A DNA stretch of 64,000 nucleotides from Domibacillus sp. PGB-M46. Its GTDB lineage: Bacteria > Bacillota > Bacilli > Bacillales > Domibacillaceae. Numbering within the stretch: position 1 is the stretch's first letter; every line of letters starts with the position of its first letter. A program made the position numbers and the translations under genes. Below are positions 37,511-45,951 of this stretch, piece by piece. The stretch is taken from positions 62,001 to 126,000 of the forward strand of contig NZ_JAKGCR010000002.1 in the NCBI RefSeq assembly GCF_022668875.1. The letters are read 5' to 3'. The notes below the pieces were generated by a model, which was given only the letters and a program-made list of their open reading frames with translations, was not told the origin of the DNA and ran no database searches.

Positions 37511-38548
37511 TTACTTTCCGGTGAAAATTTGTGTAAAATGCGTTCGGTAGGCACCGGTACCAAATGAAGTAAACGTATCGCTCAACAACAATTCCCGCTC
37601 ATCCGGTGAATTGAGCCATGCTTCCATCGCGGCGGGTGCGTCCGGATAATTGGCACTAATCATTTCATCCGCTTGATCAAAGAACAAACCTGCTCTTGTT
37701 AAACGCTGCTTTAAATCTCCAAATCGAGGTGATTGATGCCCAAAAAAGTCAGCTTCAAACATGTCCTGGCTGTGTGACTTGGCTGCGCTGTTTAATTCAG
37801 GCGCCCAAACAAGCGCCGGCACGCCTTCTTTGTCTCTGATGAAATGACTTATATCAGCCAGCTGCGCTTCACTTCCACGCTCAATATGAACCCATGCCGA
37901 CCTGCCCGGTGAAGGAACTTTCGGCAATACCCCTTCATACACAAGCTCATAAGGCTTCATTTTCAGTAAAACGTCCGATGTCATAAATCGGATACCCGAT
38001 AAAATGCCAGTCTGCTGATCAATATAAAGCTGGGCGTAAAAATCGCCAATTGGAATAAGCGGCCTGATATTCAGCTCTTCTTCCGACAATTCAAAGCGAT
38101 AATAGCTGTCATTTGCATGGGCTACGATTTCAGCTTCTGGATACCGGGAACGGAAAATTTCGCTGGCAGAGCGGCCGAGTAAGAAAGGAGACGTATTCAT
38201 CTCTCCCTTTGCAAAAATCGTGACAACCTGGCTGTTTTGGACTCCCGCAAGCATATAGCTTTCAGGCGTTTTATATACCCACCATGTATAGCCATAGGCA
38301 GATGGCTCTCTCCGAACCGGCTCTCCGTATTTTTTGATAAGCACTTCCTGTGACGCACCGACCAGGGTCCCCACGCCTTCTTTCGGCGCCGGTTCTACAT
38401 CTGCCGGCAGGCGGGGATCAACCTTTCCGCTGTTTACGGGAGGCAGTGCAGGCGGCTCCTCGCCCTTTTCATCTATTGCTTTGTCAGCATAAATGCCAAT
38501 CAGCATAATAATTAAAAAAATGACCAAAATCTTAAAAACAGCTCGCAG
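37511..38548 (-). CDS. ylbC: CAP-domain (SCP/PR1) protein, YlbC type, probable CTG start
   Basis: A 345-residue membrane-anchored or secreted protein. After an N-terminal helix (VIFLIIMLIGIYADKAI) there is a CAP-associated domain (about 55-205, starting VGTLVGASQEVLIKKYGEP). The CAP domain follows (about 225-345), with APELNSAAKSHSQDMFEADF, FFGHQSP and NYPDAPAAMEAWLNSPDER. CAP proteins are extracellular with diverse roles; no catalytic claim is made. No ATG, GTG or TTG start with a ribosome binding site exists. CTG at 38548 has AGGGAG 8 bp upstream and yields the basic N-terminus MRAVFKILV. The alternative is a TTG at 38527 without a site. Confidence 0.85.
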   Translation of the reverse strand: MRAVFKILVIFLIIMLIGIYADKAIDEKGEEPPALPPVNSGKVDPRLPADVEPAPKEGVGTLVGASQEVLIKKYGEPVRREPSAYGYTWWVYKTPESYMLAGVQNSQVVTIFAKGEMNTSPFLLGRSASEIFRSRYPEAEIVAHANDSYYRFELSEEELNIRPLIPIGDFYAQLYIDQQTGILSGIRFMTSDVLLKMKPYELVYEGVLPKVPSPGRSAWVHIERGSEAQLADISHFIRDKEGVPALVWAPELNSAAKSHSQDMFEADFFGHQSPRFGDLKQRLTRAGLFFDQADEMISANYPDAPAAMEAWLNSPDERELLLSDTFTSFGTGAYRTHFTQIFTGK

Positions 38549-38666
38549 ACGATCATCTCCCTATCCAGTCCTTCTCTTTCTTTCATCAGTATATCATTCC
38601 CTTTCTATGTTTCAAAAACTTTCCTTGCCTGCATTGCATTTTGTTCACTTTCACTCCTTAACTCCA

Positions 38667-38695
38667 TTGCGTGAAAGCGCATTTTCGACTATGAT
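38667..38695 (+). promoter_or_regulatory. Sigma-A-type promoter of the YugN-like gene
   Basis: TTGCGT (38667-38672), 17-bp spacer, TATGAT (38690-38695), followed by a GGGG ribosome binding site and the start at 38742. Confidence 0.6.
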
Positions 38696-38741
38696 GAAAA
38701 GAAGAAATAAATGGACGATATAGCGGAAAGGGGTATTGTGT

Positions 38742-39098
38742 ATGAAATTTGAGAATACAGGCTTGGAAGGCATGCAAATTGACTTGAACCAGCTGACTCA
38801 TATCATGGAACAGCACGGGATGGTTCTGGCAGGGCAGTGGGATTATGAACGTGTCACCTATGACCGCAAATTTGAATTAAAAGAAGGTATATACTATTTA
38901 CGTATCTTTGGTTTTGCCGCAAAAGGAGACGTGGGAGCTGAAGATGCCCTGATCGAGTTAATGGCGCCGCTTCTCGGCAAACACTATTATCCACACGGCG
39001 TAGAATATGGGGAAAATGAATATTTTCCAGAGTCTCTTGTTCAAACCTGTGAAAAGCTGCTGACCGATATAAAAGGAGAAATCCTTTATTATGTATAA
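38742..39098 (+). CDS. YugN-like family protein
   Basis: A 118-residue soluble protein starting MKFENTGLEGMQIDLNQLTH. It belongs to the YugN-like family of Bacillaceae, named for B. subtilis YugN, whose function is unknown. Further recognisable stretches are GQWDYERVTYDRKFE and YYLRIFGFAAKGDVG. The ATG at 38742 with GGGG 8 bp upstream is preferred to the GTG at 38736. It is a single-gene unit convergent with the CtaM-like gene. Confidence 0.82.
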   Translation: MKFENTGLEGMQIDLNQLTHIMEQHGMVLAGQWDYERVTYDRKFELKEGIYYLRIFGFAAKGDVGAEDALIELMAPLLGKHYYPHGVEYGENEYFPESLVQTCEKLLTDIKGEILYYV

Positions 39099-39136
39099 AA
39101 AAAGCTTTCCTCTTTTCAAAGAGGAAAGCTTTTTTA
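39096..39136. terminator. Bidirectional terminator between yugN-like and ctaM-like genes
   Basis: AAAAGCTTTCCTCTTT and AAAGAGGAAAGCTTTT arms around TC, with A/T runs on both sides, between the two convergent genes. Confidence 0.9.
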
Positions 39137-39598
39137 ATGACCGCCTAAAATGGCTTTAAACATAGATGTAGTTGGACCGCCTGTGTAAAAAACATACAAA
39201 AGCAAGTATACCGCCACACCCGTAATCGCCGTGAAAAACCAAATAACACTTGTGACAGGCCCTATTTTCCGATGAAGGACCCATTTACTTTTCAAGCCGC
39301 TTCCAATAGAGACGATGCCAAAAACAGCTCCTGTTGTAGCCAGAAAAATATGAAAAACCAAAAAAATCGTATAATACATTTTAATGTTGTCTGGACCGCC
39401 AAATGCCGTATTGCCAATAAACAGCGTCCGGCTTACGTAAATGGTGAAAAACGTAAGAGCAAAAAGCCCTGCTAAAAGCATCGTTTTTTTATGTTTCTCT
39501 ATTTTTCTCTGTTTGATTTGTGCCCAGCCGATCGCTACGAAAACAGCGCTTAAAACGATAAAAAACGTACTGATCGTCGGCAAAATTGGTAATGACAT
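39134..39598 (-). CDS. ctaM: DUF420 membrane protein, CtaM/YozB-like oxidase maturation factor
   Basis: A 154-residue membrane protein with four predicted helices (about 8-26, 42-60, 78-98, 115-140). It belongs to the DUF420 family (YozB of B. subtilis, CtaM of Staphylococcus), which is needed for maturation of heme-A-type terminal oxidases. Conserved polar residues occur in KHKKTMLLAG, FHIFLATTG and LHRKIGPVTS. Placement directly after ctaG, in the oxidase block, supports this role. In B. subtilis yozB lies elsewhere, so this linkage is informative. Confidence 0.8.
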   Translation of the reverse strand: MSLPILPTISTFFIVLSAVFVAIGWAQIKQRKIEKHKKTMLLAGLFALTFFTIYVSRTLFIGNTAFGGPDNIKMYYTIFLVFHIFLATTGAVFGIVSIGSGLKSKWVLHRKIGPVTSVIWFFTAITGVAVYLLLYVFYTGGPTTSMFKAILGGH

Positions 39599-39659
39599 TT
39601 TTCTTCCTCACTTCCATTATGTAAAACAAAAGAAATGGCAGACCATTTCTTTTAATAGA

Positions 39660-40574
39660 TTACATTGTTTTATTGTGCCGGGCAAGTGCGGCCTCTGTTA
39701 GTTTGTCCGCCTCTTTTTCTTCTTTTCTCACCCATTCAAAAAAGACCTGGGCCAGAACAACACCAAATACAATTTCCTGTACAACTTTCATGACAATGCC
39801 GCCGGTTTTTTGATCTTCAACAACCGCCATGTTAGAAAATAGTTCCGGTCCGCTTAACTGCAAGCTCGATAACGTGGAGGAAGGCACACAAAGCTCCATC
39901 GCTTTAAGCCATGCGGTTCCATCAGAGTAAGTGGCATAAAGCGGTGCGGATGCAAAAATAATCAGCGCGCAGGCAGGCGTAAGCAATATGCCATTCGCAA
40001 AAATGTAGCCGACTTTTTTTAATCCATCCAGCCCTTTTTCTCCCGGCTGCTCATTCACAAGCGGCCACCACATGCAAACTGCAAAGAAAAACAACATAAC
40101 CGTATATAAACTGTGAAATACTTCGTTCATCTTAACAAAATCAAAAATGAGCGGAATGTGGTAAAAAGAAAACAAGCCGTTAAATAAAATAAGCGCAAGC
40201 AGGGGCCGCGACGAAAATGAAAAAAGCGGTTTTATTATAGGAAGAGTCATAACAGGCCGCCATATCCACCAAGGAATTGCTTTAATAAAAAGAGGCGGCA
40301 CGACAAGATAAAGCACAGCCATTTGCAGCATATGGTAGGTCATCATAATATGCCCAAGCAGATCAAGCGGCGAGCCTTTGATCATATACAAAATGACCAC
40401 CGCACTTACAAACAGCAGCGCTTGGCGCTTTGTGAGCGGTTCACTGTTTTGAAAATGCCTGCGCCCTTTCGTTGTCACCCAAAAGAACAGCATGGTTATA
40501 ACCAACAGCACAGCCAGAAAATAGGGGCTCCAAAGAGCGGAAAAACCAAATATACGGATCGGCATCTTTCCCAC
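39660..40574 (-). CDS. ctaG: Cytochrome c oxidase assembly factor CtaG
   Basis: A 304-residue polytopic membrane protein (about seven helices) of the caa3_CtaG family. In B. subtilis it is required to form active caa3 oxidase, probably at the CuB site of subunit I. Conserved parts include MTYHMLQMAVLYLVVPPLF and LFNGLFSFYHIPLIFDF, with histidines in or near helices that could bind copper. It has its own promoter and follows the ctaF terminator, so it is expressed separately from ctaCDEF. Confidence 0.92.
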   Translation of the reverse strand: MGKMPIRIFGFSALWSPYFLAVLLVITMLFFWVTTKGRRHFQNSEPLTKRQALLFVSAVVILYMIKGSPLDLLGHIMMTYHMLQMAVLYLVVPPLFIKAIPWWIWRPVMTLPIIKPLFSFSSRPLLALILFNGLFSFYHIPLIFDFVKMNEVFHSLYTVMLFFFAVCMWWPLVNEQPGEKGLDGLKKVGYIFANGILLTPACALIIFASAPLYATYSDGTAWLKAMELCVPSSTLSSLQLSGPELFSNMAVVEDQKTGGIVMKVVQEIVFGVVLAQVFFEWVRKEEKEADKLTEAALARHNKTM

Positions 40575-40600
40575 CTCATTTGTATTTCACTGCTTCTCTT

Positions 40601-40629
40601 ATTATATCGTTCGCCCACATACTTGACAA
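40601..40629 (-). promoter_or_regulatory. Sigma-A promoter of ctaG with nearby TGACA repeats
   Basis: Minus-strand TTGTCA (40629-40624) and TATAAT (40606-40601), 17-bp spacer. Further copies of the same pentamer (plus strand TGACA at 40640-40644 and 40651-40655) lie directly upstream of the -35, and could bind a regulator. Confidence 0.8.
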
Positions 40630-40655
40630 CGACAGCAAATGACAAGTTCTTGACA

Positions 40656-40695
40656 GAAAAAGTGCTCCCCGGCAATGTCTGGGAGCACTTTTTTC
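40656..40695 (-). terminator. Terminator of the ctaCDEF operon
   Basis: Arms AAAAAAGTGCTCCC and GGGAGCACTTTTT (loop about 12 nt) right after ctaF on the minus strand. Confidence 0.88.
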
Positions 40696-41028
40696 TCAGA
40701 GCCAAATAATCGTTAAAAAAGCAAGAATCGTCACAAATGCTACCACGATGCCTGAGTACATAAATAACTGCGGCGCTTCATGGCCTTTGTGACTCATATG
40801 CATAAAATAGTACAGCTGGAAGATGACCTGTACGACCGCTAGAAGCAATACGAATGGAACAACAAACCATTTAGAAAAACCCGCTCCCACTGCAGCAAAA
40901 GCAATGACGGTAAAAAAGATCATCATCGTAAATGTAATAACCTGCATTCTCATTTCTTCTGCATTCTTTTTACGGCGATATTCATACGTAACTTTAGGAT
41001 CTCCTGACTTTGGGTGTAAATTCGCCAT
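40696..41028 (-). CDS. ctaF: Cytochrome c oxidase subunit IV (CtaF)
   Basis: A 110-residue membrane protein with three helices: ITFTMMIFFTVIAFAAVGAG, WFVVPFVLLLAVVQVIFQLY and MYSGIVVAFVTILAFLTII. It is the small subunit of the caa3 oxidase (prokaryotic COX4 family). The HMSHKGHEAP loop between helices 2 and 3 is typical. It is 3 bp after ctaE, and last in ctaCDEF. Confidence 0.93.
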   Translation of the reverse strand: MANLHPKSGDPKVTYEYRRKKNAEEMRMQVITFTMMIFFTVIAFAAVGAGFSKWFVVPFVLLLAVVQVIFQLYYFMHMSHKGHEAPQLFMYSGIVVAFVTILAFLTIIWL

Positions 41029-41031
41029 TCG

Positions 41032-41661
41032 CTATCCCACCATTCCCATTAAGTATACAACCGTAAAGATAAACACCCATACTACATCGATAAAATGCCA
41101 GTAAAGACTTGCTAAATAAAATTTAGGTGCATTGTACAGATTAAGACCGCGTTTTGCATTTCGGACCATCAACGCAATAATCCAGGAAAGACCGAAGACG
41201 ACGTGTCCTCCGTGAAAACCAACAAGCGTATAAAAAGCAGATCCAAATGCGCTGCTTGTAAATTTGTGTTCGAACTCATGATAGTAATGATAAAACTCAT
41301 AAATTTCACATGCAAGAAAGCCCAAGCCAAGCACAACGGTTATAAACAGCCATTGCTGCATTTTTTTAAAGCTATAGTTTTTCATATGATAGATCGCAAA
41401 AACCGATGTTAAAGAGCTGGTTAAAAGCAGCATTGTCATTAAAAAAACGAGCGGCAATTCAAACAGGTCACTTGCTTTGGCATGCGTATCGCTTGGTACA
41501 CTATCTTTCAGGGCTAAATACGTTGCAAATAACGAAGCAAATAAAACAGTCTCTCCTCCCAGGAAAAACCAGAAGCCAAGAAATTTATTTTTCCCTTCAA
41601 GCGTTGCCTGTTCAGGCGATTCGGGCCACGTCTGCGGAGTGAATTTTTGTTCAGCTGCCAT
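41032..41661 (-). CDS. ctaE: Cytochrome c oxidase subunit III (CtaE)
   Basis: A 209-residue polytopic membrane protein (five helices) of the heme-copper oxidase subunit III family. Marks include NKFLGFWFFLGGETVLFASLFATYL near the start (shown in its core GFWFFLGGETVLFASL), FHGGHVVFGLSWI and LYWHFIDVVWVFIFTVVYLM. The gene starts in a TAATG overlap with the end of ctaD, so translation is coupled. Confidence 0.95.
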   Translation of the reverse strand: MAAEQKFTPQTWPESPEQATLEGKNKFLGFWFFLGGETVLFASLFATYLALKDSVPSDTHAKASDLFELPLVFLMTMLLLTSSLTSVFAIYHMKNYSFKKMQQWLFITVVLGLGFLACEIYEFYHYYHEFEHKFTSSAFGSAFYTLVGFHGGHVVFGLSWIIALMVRNAKRGLNLYNAPKFYLASLYWHFIDVVWVFIFTVVYLMGMVG

Positions 41662-43538
41662 TACCGTGTTCCTCCTTCTGCCTCATCCAGCAAGTCTTCT
41701 TTATGAATATGGTAGCCATGATCATCTTTAACGGAGCGGTACAGCATCGCGCCAAATGTGATCAGCATACCGATAATCAGCACAGGAATGGCCCAGTCCT
41801 TACCTTCATCAGCATGATACATGGCGCCAAATGCAGCGATAAACAGCCCAAGGGAAATTACAAACGGCACAAACGAATTGTTTGGCATGTGAATGTCACC
41901 AATTGGTTCAGCTGGTGTCATATCCGTTTTTCCTTCCATCTTTTCGATCCAAAAAGCATCCAGTCCGCGAACGAGCGGAAGCTGCTTGAAATTATAGAAA
42001 GGAGTCGGAGATGGAATCGCCCATTCAAGTGTACGGCCATCTTTCCATGGGTCCCTGCCTACCTGTATATTGTTTTTCTGCGTAATGACGATATTCACAA
42101 GCAGGACGAGAATGCCAAGAGCCATCAAACCAGCACCAATCGAACTGATTAAGTTCCCTGTCTCAAGTCCCTGCCCTTCAAGGAATGTCCATACACGGCG
42201 CGGCATTCCCATCAATCCAAGAAAATGCTGAATAAAGAAGGTTAAATGGAAGCCGACTAAAAACAGCACAAACGTAATCTTGCCCAGCTTTTCGCTAAGC
42301 ATCGTGCCAAACATAAGCGGCCAATAAAAGTGGGCGCCTCCAAGCAGTCCGAGAACGATTCCCCCTACGATTACATAGTGGAAATGCGCAACAATAAAGT
42401 AGCTGTCATGGAACTGGTAGTCAGCTGGCGCAGCAGCCTGCATCACTCCTGTTACGCCGCCCATTACGAAAGAAGGAATAAACGCAACTGCGTACAGCAT
42501 TGGCACAGTGAATTTAATGCTTCCTCCCCAAATCGTTAAAATCCAGTTGAAAATCTTAATGCCCGTCGGAACGGCAATAGCCATTGTAGCAACGGCGAAA
42601 ATCGCATTGGCAACAGGACCAAGCCCGGTTGTAAACATGTGGTGTGCCCATACCATAAATCCAAGGAAGCCGATCAGCACCGTAGCAAATACCATGGATG
42701 AGTAGCCAAATAAGCGCTTTCTCGCAAAAGTCGGGAATATTTCCGAGAAAAGGCCAAACGCCGGCAGGACAAGAATGTATACTTCCGGGTGGCCGAAAAT
42801 CCAGAAAAAGTGCTCCCAGATAATAGTGTTCCCGCCCATTGCTACATCAAAAAATCCTGAGCCAAACATCCGGTCAAAAATGAGCATAAACAATCCAACG
42901 GTAAGCGGAGGAAACGCAAACAAAATCAGAGCGGACGCTACAAATGTTGTCCAAGTAAAAAGAGGCATTCTCATATACGTCATTCCCGGTGCACGCATGT
43001 TGATAATTGTTACTAAAAAGTTAATGCCGCCCATCAGTGTGCCAAAGCCGGAAATTTGAAGCCCAAGAGCATAAAAGTCAATGCCATGCCCTTCGGAAGC
43101 AAGTGAAAGTGAGGCGTAGGACGTCCAGCCTGCGTCAGGAGCTCCGCCCAGGAACCAAGAAAGATTTAAAAACAGTCCGCCGAAAAAAAACAGCCAAAAA
43201 CCAAGTGCATTTACAAAAGGAAAAGCCACATCGCGTGCGCCGATTTGAAGCGGCATCACAGCGTTCATAAAAGCGAATAAAAGCGGCATAGCAGCCAGGA
43301 AAATCATGGTAGTACCGTGCATGGTAATAATTTCGTTAAACAAACCGGCACTGACAAAGTCATTATTCGGCACAGCCAGCTGAATGCGGATCATCATCGC
43401 TTCAATACCGCCGACAATAAAGAAAAAGCCGCCGGCAAGCAAATACAAAATAGCGATTTTCTTGTGGTCCACTGTCGTTAAGTATTCCCAAACTGTGCTG
43501 GTAAATCCCCGTTTTTGTGTATGTGCAATGCTACTCAA
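41661..43538 (-). CDS. ctaD: Cytochrome c oxidase subunit I (CtaD)
   Basis: A 625-residue catalytic subunit of the caa3-type terminal oxidase. It binds low-spin heme a and the heme a3-CuB centre where O2 is reduced. Twelve core helices are expected, plus extra C-terminal helices. Ligand motifs are NEIITMHGTTMIFLAAMPLL (heme a His), WIFGHPEVYILVLP (CuB His and crosslinked Tyr), VWAHHMFTTG (His pair) and YFIVAHFHYVIVGG (hemes a3 and a). The start is TTG at 43538, 8 bp after AAGGAGG. Confidence 0.97.
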   Translation of the reverse strand: MSSIAHTQKRGFTSTVWEYLTTVDHKKIAILYLLAGGFFFIVGGIEAMMIRIQLAVPNNDFVSAGLFNEIITMHGTTMIFLAAMPLLFAFMNAVMPLQIGARDVAFPFVNALGFWLFFFGGLFLNLSWFLGGAPDAGWTSYASLSLASEGHGIDFYALGLQISGFGTLMGGINFLVTIINMRAPGMTYMRMPLFTWTTFVASALILFAFPPLTVGLFMLIFDRMFGSGFFDVAMGGNTIIWEHFFWIFGHPEVYILVLPAFGLFSEIFPTFARKRLFGYSSMVFATVLIGFLGFMVWAHHMFTTGLGPVANAIFAVATMAIAVPTGIKIFNWILTIWGGSIKFTVPMLYAVAFIPSFVMGGVTGVMQAAAPADYQFHDSYFIVAHFHYVIVGGIVLGLLGGAHFYWPLMFGTMLSEKLGKITFVLFLVGFHLTFFIQHFLGLMGMPRRVWTFLEGQGLETGNLISSIGAGLMALGILVLLVNIVITQKNNIQVGRDPWKDGRTLEWAIPSPTPFYNFKQLPLVRGLDAFWIEKMEGKTDMTPAEPIGDIHMPNNSFVPFVISLGLFIAAFGAMYHADEGKDWAIPVLIIGMLITFGAMLYRSVKDDHGYHIHKEDLLDEAEGGTR

Positions 43539-43571
43539 CGGTTTTACCTCCTTTACCCTGATTCTATATAT

Positions 43572-44657
43572 TTATTCTACTTTAAGGCTCATCAAGTACG
43601 CAGCAAGCTGATCTGTTTCCTGATCAGACAATTCTCCATACGTGCCTGTCATTTTATTGCCTGGCTTGTACTCTTCCGGATTTGAAATCCAATTCTTCAA
43701 TTCTTCTTCGTTATGCTCAAGAATACCTGCTATTCTTTCACGCTCTCCAAAGCCTGCAAGGTTTGGCGCGGTACGGGCTGCTTCGGGACGTGCATCAGCC
43801 GTTGTAACAGCATGGCAGCTCAAACACTTTTGATTGAATATTTCCTGCCCTGCAGCTGCAGCTGGATCCTCTGGTTTTGCTTCTGCTGCTTTCGCGTCGA
43901 TTGCCTGCATCGCTGTTACCCACTGGTCAAATTCCCGTTTTGGAAGCGCATGCACTTTAAAGTCCATTAAAGCATGGGAAGGACCGCAAAGCTCTGCACA
44001 TTTCCCATAAAATAGATTGTCTGCTTCTTCTGCTTTTTCACCATCAAACTCAAGCCAGATTTGATTGACGTTCTCTACATTTGTGTCTATTTTCCCGCCG
44101 GCCGCCGGAATCCAAAAAGAGTGTTTTACATCGGATGCTTTTACGTTAAAGTACACCTTCTGGTCTGTCGGAACAACGAGCTCCTGGCTTGTAATAATTT
44201 TTTGGTTTGGATATTCAAATTCCCACCAATACAAATTGGCCCGTACGTTTACAACCATGGCATCTGTTGTACCGTCTTCCTTTTTCTTATCCATTGCTTT
44301 TGTGTCAGCTAAATCAAATGTAGCCAAAACTGTTGGAATTGCTAAAATAATCAGTAAAATGATCGGAATAATCGTCCATATCATTTCAAGTACATGGCTT
44401 CCTTCCACTTGCTTTGGAATAGCCGGGTCATCTTTTTTGCGGCGGAACTTCAAAACCGCAATGGCAAATAAAACAGAGACAACGATGACCACGCCGACCA
44501 TGATCCATGTGCTGAGCAACATGAGATCATAGGCGGTTTGGCCTGCTTCACCAGCAGGAGTCAACGTTGAAAGAAATGGTTCGCCGCAGCCGGACAGAAA
44601 GAGCGCCGTCAGGCTGGTAAACGTAAAAAGACGCCAGTTTGTCAGCTTCCTTTTCAT
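43572..44657 (-). CDS. ctaC: Cytochrome c oxidase subunit II with fused cytochrome c (CtaC)
   Basis: A 361-residue lipoprotein. The signal peptide ends in lipobox LFLSGCGE (Cys about 24). Two membrane helices follow. The CuA domain has YWWEFEYP, HSFWIPAAGGK and the ligand loop GKCAELCGPSHALM. The C-terminal extension is a cytochrome c domain with heme-binding CLSCH and axial-Met candidate KMTGTYG. The fusion makes this a caa3 oxidase that takes electrons from bound cytochrome c. It heads ctaCDEF, 84 bp after ctaB. Confidence 0.97.
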   Translation of the reverse strand: MKRKLTNWRLFTFTSLTALFLSGCGEPFLSTLTPAGEAGQTAYDLMLLSTWIMVGVVIVVSVLFAIAVLKFRRKKDDPAIPKQVEGSHVLEMIWTIIPIILLIILAIPTVLATFDLADTKAMDKKKEDGTTDAMVVNVRANLYWWEFEYPNQKIITSQELVVPTDQKVYFNVKASDVKHSFWIPAAGGKIDTNVENVNQIWLEFDGEKAEEADNLFYGKCAELCGPSHALMDFKVHALPKREFDQWVTAMQAIDAKAAEAKPEDPAAAAGQEIFNQKCLSCHAVTTADARPEAARTAPNLAGFGERERIAGILEHNEEELKNWISNPEEYKPGNKMTGTYGELSDQETDQLAAYLMSLKVE

Positions 44658-44741
44658 AGCGTATTACAACCCCTCTTTCGTTTGAAATGTTTACTAAAAC
44701 AGTGCATATATATGGATTTCTCAAAAGAAGAATTCCCCTGT

Positions 44742-45647
44742 TTAAATAACGGTAACGATAACCATTGCAACGAAAATAATGGTTAAATACTGCAATGAAT
44801 AAATAAACATATATCTGGCCCATTTCAAATCATCTTTTGCTTTAAAGCCTGTTGCTGCCAGGGCAACCCAGCCCACGTTTAGCAAGGCAGCCAGAACGAT
44901 AAACGCCGTGCCAAGTTCTGTCATGAAAAACGGCAGCGGCAAAAGAAGCAGCGTCCAAACAAACATATGACGCTTTGTAACGGCAAATCCTTTTACAGTG
45001 GGAAGCATCGGAATTCCTGCTCTTCCATATTCATCAGCACGCTTCATTGCCAATGCGTAAAAGTGCGGCGGCTGCCAGATAAACATAATTAAAAACAGCA
45101 TCCAAGCCAGCATATCCAGTGTTGGGTCCACAGCAGCCCAACCGATAAGAGGAGGCACAGCACCTGAGATGCTGCCAACGATTGTATTGCTTACATGACG
45201 GCGTTTTGACCACATTGTGTAAATCACTACGTAGCTGATGATCCCAATGACTCCGATCACCCCTGCTGTAAAGGTGGTCATAAATAAAAATGCTGATCCG
45301 ACAATGACAAGCGCAAGTCCTATGGTTAGTACTTTTGGATAGCTGATTTTCCCGGTAACTGTCGGCCTTGTTTTTGTACGCTCCATTAAAGGATCGATGT
45401 CCCGGTCAATATAGTTGTTCAAACTTGCTGAGCCCGCGATGATAAGGGCGGAACCAATGAGTGTTAAAGCAATGGTATCAAGGTTGGCTAAAAACCGGAT
45501 ATCGTTTAAAATAAAAGCCAGCCACATACCCGTAAAAACAGTTATTAAATTGGAGTTAACGATGCCGATCTTAATCAAGGCCATAAAATCTTTTACAGCC
45601 GTTGTTTCCGGCACACTTGTTTTATCTAATGTTGTACTGCGCAACAC
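44742..45647 (-). CDS. ctaB: Heme O synthase (protoheme IX farnesyltransferase) CtaB
   Basis: A 301-residue UbiA-family membrane prenyltransferase that adds a farnesyl group to heme B, giving heme O. The first Asp-rich motif is [29 protein letters not shown] and [14 protein letters not shown] form the second conserved region. About eight or nine helices are seen. A GTG at 45647 follows AGGGGGG; a TTG one codon later is equally possible. It is divergent from ctaA, the next enzyme in heme A synthesis. Confidence 0.94.
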   Translation of the reverse strand: MLRSTTLDKTSVPETTAVKDFMALIKIGIVNSNLITVFTGMWLAFILNDIRFLANLDTIALTLIGSALIIAGSASLNNYIDRDIDPLMERTKTRPTVTGKISYPKVLTIGLALVIVGSAFLFMTTFTAGVIGVIGIISYVVIYTMWSKRRHVSNTIVGSISGAVPPLIGWAAVDPTLDMLAWMLFLIMFIWQPPHFYALAMKRADEYGRAGIPMLPTVKGFAVTKRHMFVWTLLLLPLPFFMTELGTAFIVLAALLNVGWVALAATGFKAKDDLKWARYMFIYSLQYLTIIFVAMVIVTVI

Positions 45648-45951
45648 TATTCCCCCCCTTTCTTTAAACACACTATCTTAATCTTACTATAAAGGATATA
45701 GCTGCGCTTTTCTACACAATTTAAAAACATTTCAAGCGAATAGACGCTCTCTTCCATATTAAATCATATTCACCGTTTTTATGTGAACGGCTGATGAACG
45801 ATTTATGTCGAATTTGTGTCTCGTAAAAACGATTGTTTCCAGTGATTCTTTTTTGTAAGATAATAGAATAAATATGGGAATCAACAAAAATGAAATGGCT
45901 TTCTTTCCCGTGTATAAAAGGCTAGAGATAGATAGAGAGAAGAAGGTGAGC
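45648..45951. other. ctaB-ctaA divergent intergenic region
   Basis: A 304-bp non-coding gap. It contains the ctaA promoter candidate (45833-45861) and an AT-rich stretch before ctaB, where TATAGT and TAAGAT-like -10 boxes are seen without a good -35. A short dyad, CCGTTTTTATGTGAACGG, occurs near 45773-45790. No gene or structured RNA is recognised. In B. subtilis this gap holds ResD-dependent control of ctaA. Confidence 0.6.
45833..45861 (+). promoter_or_regulatory. Candidate sigma-A promoter of ctaA
   Basis: TTGTTT (45833-45838), 17-bp spacer, TAAGAT (45856-45861). The leader to the start codon is about 85 bp. Confidence 0.5.

Noticed and set aside
38670-38690. cre-like (CcpA) sequence GTGAAAGCGCATTTTCG in the yugN-like promoter
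   Set aside because: Only 11 of 14 positions match the cre consensus on either strand, so it is not distinguishable from chance.
44658-44741. Possible separate promoter between ctaB and ctaC
   Set aside because: AT-rich, but no -35/-10 pair with acceptable spacing was found. ctaC may be read from ctaB.
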